A stretch of DNA of 64,000 nucleotides from Zeus faber (Eukaryota > Chordata > Actinopteri > Zeiformes > Zeidae), in assembly GCA_960531495.1 (NCBI GenBank), contig OY482852.1, forward strand, positions 28,920,371 through 28,984,370. Direction: 5' to 3'. Numbering within the stretch: position 1 is the first letter of the stretch; each line of letters starts with the position of its first letter. Shown in pieces: positions 1 to 14,295 of the stretch. Both the position numbers and the translations under genes were made by a program. The notes beneath the pieces are model-generated. The model worked only from the letters and a program-made list of their open reading frames with translations, searched no databases and was not told the DNA's origin.

Positions 1-297
1 TGCCACTGAAATTATTTAGTAAAATGGCACACATGAACATAAATCGTATAGGCCAAGTGTACAATCCAACTAAACCCGACACCACCGTGGCTGTGAGACA
101 CCGCTGCTATAGTACACTCATAAAGAGTGTAACATAACAGTATAGGGCTACAAGGGGCCTATTAACAAGTCAAACAAGTTATAATATAGTTAGACACGCA
201 AAGAAAGCATACAAGTGCACACAGTAAAATACAGTCAATTAATTAACCATCAGCACATAGGCCCACACAGCTAATAAATATTGAATTTGTTTTTCAC
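1..297. other. Unassigned sequence left of the hAT remnant
   Basis: I see no coding signal, repeat or RNA gene here. It directly flanks the 3' end of the minus-strand hAT remnant and may hold its terminal inverted repeat, but no convincing terminal repeat pair was found. Confidence 0.4.
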
Positions 298-2143
298 TCA
301 CCATTGACGAGGAAAGTGGAAAGTGTTACTCCCTACAGCAGTGCGCTTCATGAATTCATCTGCGATAACATCCAGATTCCTATTTCATGACACATTCTTG
401 TGACAGTTCAATACAGCAACATGGTCCAGTCTTGCTTGCCCCATTGCGGACCGCAGGTAAGCTTTAAGACGCCGCAGGCCTGGAAATGACTATTCTGAAC
501 TGCAGGATGTTACAGGGGCAGTCAAGTCCGAGTTTCACTAGTTTGGTGATATCTGGCGACATGGTTCTCAAGTGCTCCCCCTGATCACCGTTCAGGAAGT
601 CTACCACATCTTGAAAAGTAGCCAGGCTAACTCCTCGTCTTTTCGCCACATCCATGCACATATCACGATGCAATGTCAGCCTGACTTCATTTCCATGCAA
701 CGATGCTTTTACAGCATTTTTACACTTTCCGGTCACAGTCGCCCTTTCACAAACAAAATCCCCAAATCAGTCACAAAAGTCACAAAATCCTTAACATCTT
801 ACATGAGTTTGAATTCAGAAGGACTAAATCTGCAATACGGGGATGGTGATGCTGTATCCATGATCGCAAACTATTGTCTGTCGGTTCATTGCAGCTGGTG
901 TTTGAAAGCTGTGTGGCGGCGCACCTCCATCTTCCAGTTGGCAGGGAATTGCTCTTGGTCTTGGCACAGTTGAGCTCTCCAAGTTCAGGTCGTGTGCTGC
1001 GTTTTGTGTTTTCCCAAAGTTCTTGGAGTCTTTCTTCACGAAGACACGTTATGTCCTCTCTGAGCGTGACAACCATCTGTCTAGCTTTCTGTAGGTGCAA
1101 CTGGCTCTTTTTTAGTGCAGCATTGACTGTTTCCATGGGTGAGAATCATTTCAGCATGAGTGTCAACGACAAAAAAGTGCTACATTTCTGCAAGCAGACA
1201 GCTGTACCTCCTGTGTCACCTTTATTGTTTAAGCGCAGGTCTTCGAGGAAATCTATTGGCGCGCTGGTAGTTGGAAGCAATGGATTGTAATGAGGCCATT
1301 TTCATGGTCCAGCGCATTGGGCACAGAGGTCTCAAAGACGGTGCTTCTTTGCCTTGAAACATTTGGAACCAGGTGAGTCGCTTTGGCAAATTTCTGATCG
1401 ATGTTATAATGTCAGGAATAAGTGCCAGGAGGTTGGGACATGCCAGAGTGTCTTGGTCGACATCATGCACAACCAAATTCATGACATTATATTTGTCATT
1501 ATATGCACGCGAGCATGTAGACCTGTTCCAATGCCAGAAATATTTGACGCAGTGTCTTAGCACTGTCCTCTACATTTACCGATTGGCAGCGAGAATTTCA
1601 TCAGAACATCTTTTAACAGCTGAAAAAGTATGTCTGCTGTTATTTTTGATGTCTCATGAAATCCAACAAAATGTTGCTCTCAGAAATAGAAGCGGCAACA
1701 TTAACGGCCACATTAGCAGCGGAAGCAAGGTTAACAGCAGCTCTATGCAGGTTTTACTTTTCGTAGAATCGGAATCATTCCAGTGCTTTAGCTGGAGCAC
1801 TGCTCAGCTCAGCTGGAAAAGCCTCCCTGTACAAAAGCTTTCAAAGATTCTTGATTGTGTGTTGCGGATGGGAGCGGGTCAGCATCATTTTTAGCGCTAA
1901 GGCAAACCTCAAAAACGACCTTGTTTTTTTGTGGCTTCAAAGCCTATCCAGGGGAATTTTACTTTCCAGGTAGCTTGATAAGTCCGTCCCTTCTTTTGCC
2001 CATTCGCTGCTGCGGTTGTCATTATTATTGTTACTAGGTAAGCGGGCAGGGGCGGAGGCACTGGTGGAACTCAAAGACAAACTGGTCGAAATTATAACAT
2101 TGCTTGATGTTTTAGGTTTTTTTTTAATCACAAATGTGTCCAT
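298..2143 (-). mobile_element. Decayed hAT transposase, ZMYM1-like (DUF4371 type)
   Basis: This is a broken transposase gene of the hAT superfamily, the type often annotated as zinc finger MYM-type protein 1-like. Read on the minus strand, a possible N-terminus starts at 2143 (MDTFVIKKKPK, lysine-rich). Around 1640-1500 comes a block like the RNase H-fold core (KCRGQC, DTASNISG, then NLVVHDVDQD). At 1440-1290 are SIRNLPKRLTWFQ and LRPLCPMRWT, hallmarks of this family. The C-terminal dimerisation region follows at 480-385 (GLRRLKAYLRSAMGQARLDH). An in-frame TGA at 387-385 interrupts the tail, after which the conserved LDVIADEF continues to a second TGA at 300-298. Several frame changes lie between blocks, so it is a pseudogene. 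The family is seen directly; the N-terminal assignment is inference. No terminal inverted repeats or target duplication were identified. Confidence 0.85.
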
Positions 2144-2825
2144 TTTGTTGGGCTAGGTCAAGGCTATCGAACAAGTTGCCAGCCAGCTTTGTCCTACATG
2201 TTAGCGGTTAATCTGACATCGCCTTCAATTCACGCAATGTGACACACGCAATGTGATCCATTTCGAATGGCTGCAGTTGTGTGTTCTTTTATGTATGTCG
2301 AAGAAAGTAGAACTATCGAGTTACAAATCAATGGTTCCGTGGTTGTTATTGTGAGCGCCATCATCTCATAAACAGCTTAGACAAATGATGATAGAGCTCT
2401 ATTTCGAGAGAGGCAACCCCTATTTCCAGGGACCAAGACTGGAGTACATGTTACAGTATATTACAGCGTACGCATTGCGTTTCACTTTGTTTCCTTATGG
2501 AACGAAACAAGCGGCATGCGTAATCGGAATACATTCTCCGTCACTCTCTAACCCCCTCGCCTGCAAAATGGCCAGCTTTAGTACGTTTACACATCATTGA
2601 GTAGTTTTAGATATACTCAAATTTTTATGTAATGTCAAAAATGGTCACAGCAAGGTCAGCAGAGACAATACCGCACTACACTAGCACATGTTGTAAACAT
2701 ATGCATGTACATACATTGTATATGTGTGTATGTCTGCATGTCTGTGTGTACAGTATGGATATGAGAGAAAGAGTGAGAGTGTGCTTTGTATGTTAATATG
2801 TGACTGTGTAATTTTGTGTTTACAT
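2144..2825. other. Unassigned intergenic sequence
   Basis: I see no recognisable gene. The right part (2690-2825) becomes TG-rich and grades into the following microsatellite. Confidence 0.4.
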
Positions 2826-2875
2826 GACTGTGTGTGTGTGTGTGTGTGTGTGCGTGCGTGTGTGCGTGTGTGTGT
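2826..2875 (+). repeat. (TG)n microsatellite, interrupted
   Basis: A TG dinucleotide run with scattered TGCG interruptions. Confidence 0.95.
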
Positions 2876-3419
2876 CTTCTAAATCTTTGGGGGAATTTGT
2901 TGCAATTCGCAGAAATGAGTGGACACGAATGTCAAACGAGTCCAAAGCTTTCCAAGATTTTTTTTTTTAAGCGTGTTCTCTGGGTTGGTGTGAAACTCCG
3001 GGTGTAAAATGAAACAGCTCCCAAGTTTGACAGAATGAGCAGCCAGGAACCTAAAGTTGGACGGCAGCACAACGTTAGCAACGTAATCAAAATGAACAAA
3101 CAAGGAAAAAAAAGGCCTTCTCTCTAGGCATTTCCTTGGCCCTGGCAGCTCACTAATGAGAGTATTGATTGCAGCAACACATGCTGATGAAGGATCAATG
3201 GGGAAGGTGCCGTACAGTGACATCTGTTAGCAATGCGGCTGTGATTAAATTAATATGTGGCCTGGAAACTCAATCCCTCCATGTCTGGCCGGTGCTTTGC
3301 TTTGGGGTAGCACCAACCGACAAGGAGGGGTGAAAAAGTGGCAAGTTTGTCAGCCCAGGTCAAGTACAGGTTGGATGATTTATTTCTTTCTTTGCCTGCA
3401 AAATGTGTACATGAAAAAG
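2876..3419. other. Unassigned intergenic sequence
   Basis: I find no gene or repeat I can name. Short open frames on both strands lack recognisable domains. Confidence 0.35.
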
Positions 3420-3807
3420 AAAGTGGACATGGGGTGTGGTTGGGCATGGGGGCCCGGCTAGCTCGCCCTCTGGGTGAAGGGTTCTGGTGGTGTGTCGGTC
3501 TGTCGATCGCGGGCCCTGCTCCGGGTCCCTGGTCTGTACCATTTGCGGCCCGTTGTGCGTGTGCTTTGGGGGTGCCGGTTCATCTTTTTGGGGAAAGAGC
3601 TTCTATGCAGGTCTGGGGTTCTTCTACGGCTGCAGTGCTTTCGGCTCGGAATGTTCTTGCAGTTGTGGAGTGTGCAGCTGCAGTGCTATTAGGAGGCAGC
3701 AGAGATTTTCTGCTGCCGGGTGGCACTATGGCAAGTTTCTTTCTTTCTTTCTTTCTATACTCACTTAATCACTAAAAAACAATCTAGCCAACTCACAGGT
3801 AGACACA

Positions 3808-3808
<1 letters not shown>
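3420..3808 (-). repeat. Fragment of the unclassified dispersed repeat (G-rich end)
   Basis: A G-rich stretch containing GTGTGCTTTGGGGGTGC and GTTGTGGAGTGTGCAGCTGCAG. It resembles the reverse complement of 40200-40590, which has GTGTGCTTTGGGGATGC and GTTGTGGAGTGTCCATACGACTGCAG in the same order and at similar spacing. Both copies lie beside a (CA)n/(TG)n tract in the same relative position. It therefore appears to be a diverged, inverted copy of the family described at 35470-36965, 40098-40590 and 20441-21203. Similarity was judged by eye. Confidence 0.5.

Positions 3809-3865
<57 letters not shown>
3809..3865 (+). repeat. (CA)n microsatellite
   Basis: An uninterrupted CA run of about 28 units next to the dispersed-repeat fragment. 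Confidence 0.97.
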
Positions 3866-3868
<3 letters not shown>

Positions 3869-3997
3869 CAGAATCTGCCCTCCTACCTCTTTTTTCTCCT
3901 TGTTGTAATTGCTGTTCTTAATTATTATTAAAGATTGGCTTTGTAGGTCGAGAATTTGACCTCCACTTGCAGATTCACTATTCTTGGATGCAATGGA

Positions 3998-4035
3998 GGG
4001 CATACAACACAGGTATTTACCTGTGTTGTATGCCC
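3998..4035. repeat. 38-bp perfect palindrome (18-bp arms, 2-nt spacer)
   Basis: The left arm GGGCATACAACACAGGTA is followed by TT and then by its exact reverse complement. The structure could extrude as a cruciform or, if transcribed, form a tight hairpin. No gene or named transposon surrounds it. Confidence 0.95.
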
Positions 4036-4039
4036 AGCC

Positions 4040-4494
4040 TGCTGACAGCACAGCTACAAAAAGGAAAGAAAATAATTGGAAGAGAGAATAGACGGTTCGA
4101 ACAGGATTGTCAGCAACTGTTTCAGAGGCGAATATGTAATTTAAAGAAAGGAAGAAAGAAAGAAGAGTATGAAGCTGACCCTAACCATGACACGCAGCAT
4201 AGTTCTTTGGAAGCCTTTCTGAACTGAGCTATGGAACAAACAGTTTGGTTTGGTTCATGCGCATGAGGACCCAGGAAGCTGTAGGTGAGCTCTGTGGTTT
4301 CGTAACATGCCAGGGGGACGAGGTCGCACTTGTGAAAAAGGCTGTCTAGCCTGAGAATCAGGATTTGGGAAAGTCCTGCAACGCTAATTCACTATACAGT
4401 AGGAACGGTGGCTGCTGTTGTAACGGAACAGGCACCCTTGGGTGGTCTCTGTATGATACGATGAAGACTTTGAAGGAAAGCCCCTTTGGCCTCG
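4040..4494. other. Unassigned intergenic sequence
   Basis: Purine-rich in part (4060-4170), with no recognisable gene or element. Confidence 0.35.
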
Positions 4495-4553
<59 letters not shown>

Positions 4554-4574
4554 CACACATACACACACACACAC
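4495..4574 (+). repeat. (CA)n microsatellite, compound
   Basis: A long CA run followed by CAACACACATACACAC-type variants. Confidence 0.97.
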
Positions 4575-6506
4575 TCATATGTGTGTGCATTACCTTCGTG
4601 GTTCACACACATTACAAAGATCTCTGCTTGTGCCTCGCACCATATTCCTCGGCTCCAGCTCGGATTACAGCAGGAAATTGTCTCGTTTGCAGGGTCTCAT
4701 CCATCTTAGCACAGCTCGTCACGAGGGGCAGAGCTGGGGGTCCGCACCAGGGAAGGTCCGTTCGTAGAGCAGCTCCTCCAGATCTGAATGAACAAATTCT
4801 GATCTGACCATCCAATATCACAGAACGGAGCTGTAGAACGCTACATAACCTCTGACCGATTCGGTTCAGTTCAGGGGAGGCTATCGCAAAATCTCTGAAA
4901 ATTGGTCAAATAACAAACGACTCAATAACCCGGCACAAAGCGAGATCGGGGCATCGTAATAACAGTGGCCGTTTGACCTCTCTCTGGGTATGTTTTTCGA
5001 TTTAATGAAAAGGAAGGTGAAGCCAGAAGATCAGGGCCATCTCTCTTGTGAGGCTGAGGGTATTGGACGGCGCCGCAATTGTCCCCCTGTTGGCTCGGCC
5101 AGCGTTCAACACAGCAGATGATTAGTGATCATTTTAGATTGATATACTGTAGGAGGCTAAAATATGATAAGCCTTTCAAAGTCTAAGTGGTAAATCCGTC
5201 ATGAACATGGTGAGTGATTGTGAGTGATTTGTCTTTCGGAAGTTGTACAATTCTCTAGCTGAATGCCTTACTGTCAGTACTGTCAAACGCATGATACTGG
5301 AAAACTGGTGACGACTGAAGCAGTAAGCCACAGAATGAAGGTCATGTTAACTTTGGTAATAAGGTGATATGGAGACTGGACCAGAGTAAGTTGCTCTAGA
5401 CAATGACAAAACGTAATTTCCCTGAATATATGACATATATTCAGGAAAATGTGAAATCGCTTCAGTATTTCTCCGGTCCGTCATTTGTTTTGGAGAAGTC
5501 TAATATATACATATATATATATATACTGTATATGTATATATGGTCACACACAAGTGTCCAGATTACCTCTGAACCTCGTCCAAGAATCCACCAAACACGT
5601 CTAATGATTTCAACGCAAAGAGAATAATAAACCACATTTTTTCGGGAGGGCGAGTGTTCCTGAACATCTGTAAGATAACCATTTTGGTGCAGTTTTACAC
5701 TATAAATACCTAATTTTCATAATTGGGGGGGGGGGGCACCTCTGGGGTGTCTGGATATCACCCTGACAGCTGGCAACGAAGCCGCGTTTAGTCTGCTCTC
5801 CGAGAGAATGAGGTCTTGGACGTCTGGCTAGAGTTACAGGAACTGACACAACCTACCTACCCCCCCCCCCCCCCCCCCCCCCCGCTACACACATACACGC
5901 ACAAAAGTTTAAGGTTATGGTACTCGCTTTATTAGATCGTACGCAGTGAAGAGTGACAAGAGAGACACGTTAAAGGGGTCGTGACAGATTTAATACAGTG
6001 CGGTTGGGGCAGAATGGACCTCTCGCTCACAAGGGGGTTGGAAACATATGACTGTGTCAGCCATGAGACAAGCTACTTCTTTTCTTTTATTACTGAACCA
6101 ACCCCCACCACCGCCCCCCAAAAAACAAAAAAAAAAAAAACGAAAGAAAAAATGGCAGACCATCTGATCTCATGCATTTCTTGGCATCACCGGAAACGAC
6201 GGAGGGAGTAAATGTATTCCCGTAAAGGAAAAAAGAAAACCCATCGCCTTTAAATGAGGCGGTGTAAATCGAGATGGCGACCGTGCCAGTAGCTAAAGCT
6301 CAGCCAAAACCTTTCCACCGCTTTTATTCGGGTCATGCCTTTATTCTAAAATATGTGGACACAAAACTTAGAGGATAGGTCGCCATTTTTCAACCCAGTC
6401 CCTCTGCTGCAGCTTCTCGCTGTGCTTAAATGTGGATCAGCGTCCAAAACAAAGCCTTAAAAAACCTTTTGAAAACCCGATCTTTGAAAAGTCAATTTTC
6501 CCTTTT
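4575..6506. other. Unassigned intergenic sequence with homopolymer runs
   Basis: I see no gene or classifiable element. It contains a short (TA)n patch near 5509-5541, a G run at 5728-5737, a 24-nt C run at 5860-5883 and an A-rich patch at 6120-6150. The homopolymers are prone to assembly error. Confidence 0.4.
5860..5883 (+). repeat. Poly(C) run, 24 nt
   Basis: A homopolymer of cytosines; its length may be unreliable in an assembly. Confidence 0.9.
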
Positions 6507-7920
6507 TGTTACGACCAGGGCTAGGGGAATACATGACACAGAGACTGCTGGCAGACGGGGTTTAACAATGAAGTTTTATTGAGAGAAACTGGGTGTGATG
6601 GAGGGTGAGACCCGGCAGGGATGGATCGGGTGGACAGGTCCTGGAAGGCGGGACTTCCTGAGGGAACAAGGTCAGACAGGACAGGGACAGCGTGGACAAG
6701 GAAGGAGAGATCCAGCTTCTGTCCACCGGGCTGGTGGACAGAAAGCCAGGCTCGACGAGGTAGGACGGGAACGGCTTGATGTGGAAGGGAGAAAGGATAG
6801 CACGATGACTTGCATACACAAATTCTTAGAACTAAGAAGGAGCCACAAGTAGTACTAACTGAGTTAGAAAAGCTGATGATCTGGCGATGGATGGAAGGCA
6901 GGGTGATGAACCTCAGGTGTGTGGGACAGTGCAGGAGGAAGGCTGGAAGCCATTGGCTTGATTTGGGAGACATGAAAGGTGGGCTGGACATGAAGGGAGT
7001 GGGGGAGACGAACAGCAGGTGTCAGGGACCAGGGTAGGTCACCAGAACTGTTGTCGGACGAAGGCCAATGAATCAGAATTGGGGACAAACAGGCCGTTGG
7101 GAGGTCCGGTACCTAGGTCTGATGTTCCTGGGCCCGGGTCACAAGAGACTCGACCTCCCTTGTCAGGGTGGAGATAAAGCAGGTGGGTGGCAGGATAGGG
7201 TCTGTGTCCGTGCTGCTTTCCTCCTCTGTGTCCGTGCTGCTTTCCTCCACCGCAAATAGGCAGTGGGGCTGTGATGCGGCTGAAGTCCCGGATAAACCAT
7301 CGATAAAAGTTGGCCAATGCTGAGGAAGCGCTGGAGTTGTTTCACTGTGTCATTCTGCCACAGCAGCCACCTTCCCAGGATCCATCTCCATCCTCCCCTG
7401 ACCGATGATAAAACCCAGGAAAGACACGGAAGGTACATGGAACACACACATCTCTGCCTTCACATACAACCTGTTCTCAAGGAGGCGTTGCAGGACGTGG
7501 CGTATGTGTAGCTCGTGCTCTGCAGGGGACTGGGAAAATATTTAAATGTCATTTAGATACACAAATACAAAATAATTTCCCATGTCCCGAAGAACATCTT
7601 TAATCAAGGCTTGAAACACCGCCGGTGCATTGAACAAACCCAAGGGCATGACCAGGTACTTGAGGTGGCCTAGAGGGGTGTTGAAGGTGGTCTTTCACTC
7701 GTCCCCCTTGCGGACGCGAACTAGGTGCTAAGCGTAGCGGAGGTCAAGCTTAGTAAAGTGTGTGGCACCACGGAGGGGAAAAAAAACAGTGTCAATAAGG
7801 TGGAGGTGAGTAAGTCCGTGGGTGAGTAAGTCGGGCCAGTGGTGCGCCCGGCACGTGCACCTCAGGTGGCGCGGGCCGGCCCTCACTTTCATTGCGCCAC
7901 GGGTTTGTTTCACCCTCTGA
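6507..7920 (-). mobile_element. Decayed Ty3/gypsy LTR retrotransposon (first copy)
   Basis: The minus strand carries broken pol sequence of a gypsy-type LTR retrotransposon. From 7830 to 7530 the reverse transcriptase start is recognisable (FTKLDLRYA, then [19 protein letters not shown], and FVYLNDI where an intact family member has the YLDD-type active site). A frame break follows, then the connection to RNase H ([28 protein letters not shown]) around 7420-7280. Sequence then jumps, near 7090-6940, to an integrase C-terminal tail (RLPHSLHVQPTFHVSQIKP), so RNase H and most of integrase are deleted. A possible 3' LTR lies at 6847-6507, ending CGTAACA on the minus strand; its outer limit is uncertain. 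Stops and frameshifts make it inactive. Confidence 0.85.
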
Positions 7921-8344
7921 CTAATGCTCGCGCTTGCAAGCCGATATGCCAGGTGAGCACATCTGGTACCTACACGGGTAGCACGGGGGCCCCCGTCCCT
8001 CCTCGCGCCCTTTCTCCCCGTGGCTCCCTCGGTGCTCCGGGAAGCAGCGAGGTCCGTACAAGAGCGCTGTAGCCTAGGTGTACATTATATTTGAGTTTGT
8101 AACATAGACTTATTATGACTTATTACGTTATTGAAATGTGACTGAAACGGTTCAAATTTGTTGGGTCAAATAAATTGACACCGGACTGAATTTTACAACA
8201 GTGGTGGAAAAGTGCAATTGAACTCAGAAACTGTAGGGGCGCCAAATCCCAAATACCAAAAGTTAATTTAGTGCTGCTCTAAGATGCTTTGACATTGGTT
8301 TCGACATTTGGCCATAATGGTTACCTCCTCTTCTGCGGAAACCC
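7921..8344. other. Unassigned sequence
   Basis: No gene is recognisable. It may include flanking or unrecognised 5' parts of the gypsy remnant. Confidence 0.3.
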
Positions 8345-8393
<49 letters not shown>

Positions 8394-8410
8394 TGAGAGT
8401 GAGAGAAAGG
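8345..8410 (+). repeat. (GA)n microsatellite
   Basis: An AG/GA run with a few AAAG and GTGAG interruptions at its right edge. Confidence 0.95.
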
Positions 8411-9825
8411 GAGAGAGGGAGAGAGATAAGAGTAAAGAATAAAGCAAAAAACAGGAATTGAAAGAACGGAAACGGGGTAGAAGGAGGAAGATGTGAGAAA
8501 ACGAGTGGAAATGGGAGAAGACATTTCCCCAAAGAAGGATGATGGGGTCAGCGAGATGAGAAACGTAGAGAGACGGAGAGGAGAGCTGGTCCTCATTACC
8601 GGAACCCTCGGTTCTCAAAAGCCTGTCCAGTTATTACTCAACTTTAACCGCGACTGTTGTCAACATGGGGGCTTGTCATGCCGCCAGTGCCGAGGTCTGG
8701 GGAGATCATCCGTCCGTCCCCGAAAATGGGGAGCTGACAGTTTCACGGCTCTCGGCGCGGAGAGCGGATGATTGTTTTCATGTTCAATCAACCATCAAAC
8801 ATGGACGGGCCTGTTGTCAGTACCGAGGCAGAAACCCAAAGAGAATCGGTCCGAAGCCAAAGCCATCGTGGCTGCCCTCTCGTCGAACAGCTCTGGCACT
8901 TGTAAACACGGAATAGGCCTGCCGCGACCATACTGCCAGGACACAGATCAATCAAGTGTCAATTTGGACATGAGGGATATAAAAGTACCCGGCTTTCGAC
9001 CGGGGCTCACACATGAACCCAATGAACCGATGTAAAAGGAAGAAAAAAAAACGACAGGCAAACAACAGGCAATTAAATAGGGGAGGAAAAATGTATTAAA
9101 CTTATGGCGACGGAAGCCAGGTCAAAGCAGTGTAAAAAGGAACGAGTGGGACGATGTAAAAGAAAAGAACACTCTTTGTTTCTCTTTCTTGCCGTTTTTA
9201 TAGCGGGATTAAACTCCCGTAAAAGCAATGCACCTTACAGGCGGGGTCTCCCTTTACCTGCAGCAGGGGTCTCCCAACATGGCCCTATAAAGCCCAGCCA
9301 GCTGAGCCCGGACACACTGTTGTACCTCATTACCAGACAGACAGCGAGACAGGGAGACAGGCAGAGAGACAGACGGACGGCTGTCGAACTACAAACATCT
9401 CTTTTGTTCGTAATTTCCTCTCTACTGCATTTTAATTCTGGTTCAGTGTGCTGTAAATGGTATTTAAGTTTCATTTTTGATTCACTGAAGATATATTTTT
9501 GGGGTTAGTTTCCATTGGCAATATTACTCCTGAGACAACATTCAACAAACCAGTAGGGCAGTCAAGCAGGTAACCAGGTACTTTGTAGATGTTATTTCCA
9601 CCTTATCTCTGCTCTTGAACCCTTGAAGTGTTCCAATAAGTCAAATATACCCAACAGTCAATGGACATTAATTTGCCATAGACTATGAGCCAAGCCACAG
9701 TTTTTATCACATCAGAGGTGCATCTTATGTACAGGTACAGATTAGATACATCATGGTTTGTGCTCAAAGTAAATTAAAGTGGTAAATCCATAAGATTGCC
9801 CATAATGGATTAGTGCATGGGATGG
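8411..9825. other. Unassigned intergenic sequence
   Basis: I recognise no gene or element. A GACAG-rich patch lies at 9335-9370. Open frames of up to about 130 codons here lack any known domain and are not accepted as genes. Confidence 0.35.
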
Positions 9826-10082
9826 TGTGGGTTGAGCAGCAACACCTGACCTGGATCTAGATAATTGGGGACCCAGGATTAGAGTGGCTGCATACCTGTT
9901 GCTCAACAGGTAAAACCCCCATCCCCACACTCACTCAGAAGAGGAGCCCTTGTCATCACACATCTCTATCTGCTCCTGCACTAATTCCACCTCGCCCCCT
10001 CTCTACAATAAACTGTGTGTCTACAACCCCATCGTCCCTGAACATGCCACTTGGGTAGAGTGTGGTAGGCGAAATGGCCACA
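9826..10082 (+). repeat. Left LTR of the compact LTR element
   Basis: A direct repeat of 10692-10968 with several substitutions and small indels. It shares the block AATTGGGGACCCAGGAT and the AATAAA motif. Confidence 0.85.
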
Positions 10083-10083
10083 C

Positions 10084-10101
10084 TAGCACCTGAACAGGGA
10101 C
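10084..10101 (+). promoter_or_regulatory. Primer-binding site, lysine-tRNA type
   Basis: TAGCACCTGAACAGGGAC lies 1 nt past the CACA end of the left LTR. It resembles the lysine-tRNA primer-binding site used by many gypsy elements and retroviruses. It marks the start of reverse transcription for this element. Confidence 0.75.
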
Positions 10102-10691
10102 TCTCCGGCACAACGAAGGGACACCAAAGACGCCCTGGATCCACCAGCGGGTCAACGGGCAGTCCCAGCACTAGCCCTCTCCCGACTAGCAGCAGCAGCA
10201 CCCAGGGCGTCCAGCTGAGGACCGGGGAAGAAGCAGCCATAGCAACCACCACGGATAACTGCCTGCAACTAGCTCCACCACCCAGCAACCACCGCCGGGA
10301 CCATCCAGCAGCCCAGCAGCCAGGCCACCCCTCCAAGCAGCCCCCGCAACAGCCATGTCCTGCCACGCCTTCACCAGCCAGCACTGCAGCCCGAGGCCCC
10401 ACACTCTGGAAGGGAGCAGGGGGTAGACTGTCTTTGCCCTGGGGGAAGGAAGCCGGTGGACCGTGCTGCTCCGGGTAACCAGGTCCCCTGGAAGGGGACC
10501 AGTTAAATTTTTTTTTTTAACATTTGTTGGTTTAAGGTATGGGACCCCTGTTTCAGAGTCCAGTGTTTCATTATTTTAAGGTGTAGGAACCCTGCTTGTT
10601 TTAGGTTTCTTGTTTTAGTGTTTGAGGCATTTGTTTATTTTTTGTTCTCTGCTTGGTGCGGGGGGGTAGGCTTTGGCCAGGTAGTCGATGG

Positions 10692-10968
10692 TGCGGTTTG
10701 AGCAGCCACACCTGACATGGATCTAAATAATTGGGGACCCAGGATCAGAGTGGCTGCATACCTGTTGCTCGTTGGTTGGTCTAAAGTAAAACCCCCATCC
10801 CTATAACACTCAGGAGAGAAGCCCTTGTCATGACCCATGTCTATCTACTCTGGGCTAATTGCAACTTGCCCTCTCCCTACAATAAACTGTGTGTCTACAA
10901 CCCTGTCGTGTGTGTCTCTGTTTAGGGAGGTCGCTGAACACATCACTTGGGTAGGCGAAACGGTCACA
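10692..10968 (+). repeat. Right LTR of the compact LTR element
   Basis: Partner of the LTR at 9826-10082. It carries an extra segment near 10905-10930 (TGTGTGTCTCTGTTTAGGGA), which explains its greater length. Confidence 0.85.
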
Positions 10969-11304
10969 CTGGGTTTACACTCGTCTTTGCTCTTAGACAG
11001 TAAAAATCTTTTCTCGAAAGTATGCCCCTTTCTTGGTCGCTTGGGGAAAGAGGGATATTTTGGTTGACTTTTGGTGAATGTTCATCCACATCGACTGACC
11101 ACTACTAGCCACACTGCTTTATGAAATTACATTATATTTCTTTGTTCATGATGGACCGTGCCATCAACGAGGCTACCAGAAGATAGAGAGGAGCACATAC
11201 ATAACGCAAATACAGTGAATAGCTGTTTCATATAAAGTACCAGCAAATAAAAAACTATCCAACATGGAATTTATTAAGATAATAATCTCAATTATTACCA
11301 CTTT

Positions 11305-11307
<3 letters not shown>
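10969..11307. other. Unassigned sequence
   Basis: I see no gene or named repeat between the LTR element and the next microsatellite. Confidence 0.35.

Positions 11308-11356
<49 letters not shown>
11308..11356 (+). repeat. (AC)n microsatellite
   Basis: An uninterrupted AC run of about 24 units. Confidence 0.97.
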
Positions 11357-11358
<2 letters not shown>

Positions 11359-11381
11359 ATTCTCCGAACGACCCTTTATAC

Positions 11382-11754
11382 CAGGCATCTCAAGCTACAG
11401 GCCTGGTGGCCACATCTGGCCCGCAAGACAATTGAATGTGGCATTAACATTAAATTAATTAACATAAATATTAATAAATTAATAAATATTGTTAAATCTG
11501 ACCTGAAAATTCATAAAAAAACGCTAAATTAATCCACACAATTTTAGTTATTGTAAACAGAAAAAATAAAAATACCACAAAGATGTTTTTGTGTATTTGT
11601 CCATGTATTTTTAGTCATATGATGAGAGGAATTAATTTATGCGCTGTACAAAAAGATGGGACAGTTTGCTTTTCCCTTAATGTTTAATGCGGACCCCCTA
11701 GCAGAAGACAACCTCTGCCGGTGGCCCCCAGGTAGTTCTAGTTTGAAACCCCGG
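11382..11754. mobile_element. hAT-type MITE with 8-bp target duplication
   Basis: A 373-bp element bounded by CAGGCATCTCAAGCTACAGG on the left and AGTTTGAAACCCCGG on the right, which are diverged inverted repeats. The flanks are CTTTATAC and CTTTATAA, an 8-bp duplication with one mismatch. The interior is AT-rich and non-coding. The size, termini and 8-bp duplication fit a non-autonomous hAT element; the exact family is not assigned. Confidence 0.7.
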
Positions 11755-11762
11755 CTTTATAA

Positions 11763-14269
<2,507 letters not shown>

Positions 14270-14295
14270 ACACACACACACACACACACACACAC
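14270..14295 (+). repeat. (CA)n microsatellite
   Basis: A short CA run of about 13 units. Confidence 0.9.

Larger units (their letters stand above)
9826..10968 (+). mobile_element. Compact non-autonomous LTR retrotransposon with both LTRs
   Basis: Two direct repeats of 257 and 277 bp (9826-10082 and 10692-10968) flank about 610 bp. Each starts TGTGGGTTGAGCAGC or TGCGGTTTGAGCAGC, contains CTACAATAAACTGTGTGTC with an AATAAA, and ends GGCCACA or GGTCACA. Immediately after the left LTR is TAGCACCTGAACAGGGAC, a close match to a lysine-tRNA primer-binding site. A G-rich tract, GCGGGGGGGTAGG, lies about 25 bp before the right LTR and could be the polypurine tract. The interior has one proline, serine and threonine-rich open frame (10062-10478) but no protease, reverse transcriptase or integrase, so the element must depend on a partner. 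I could not find a matching target-site duplication. Confidence 0.85.
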
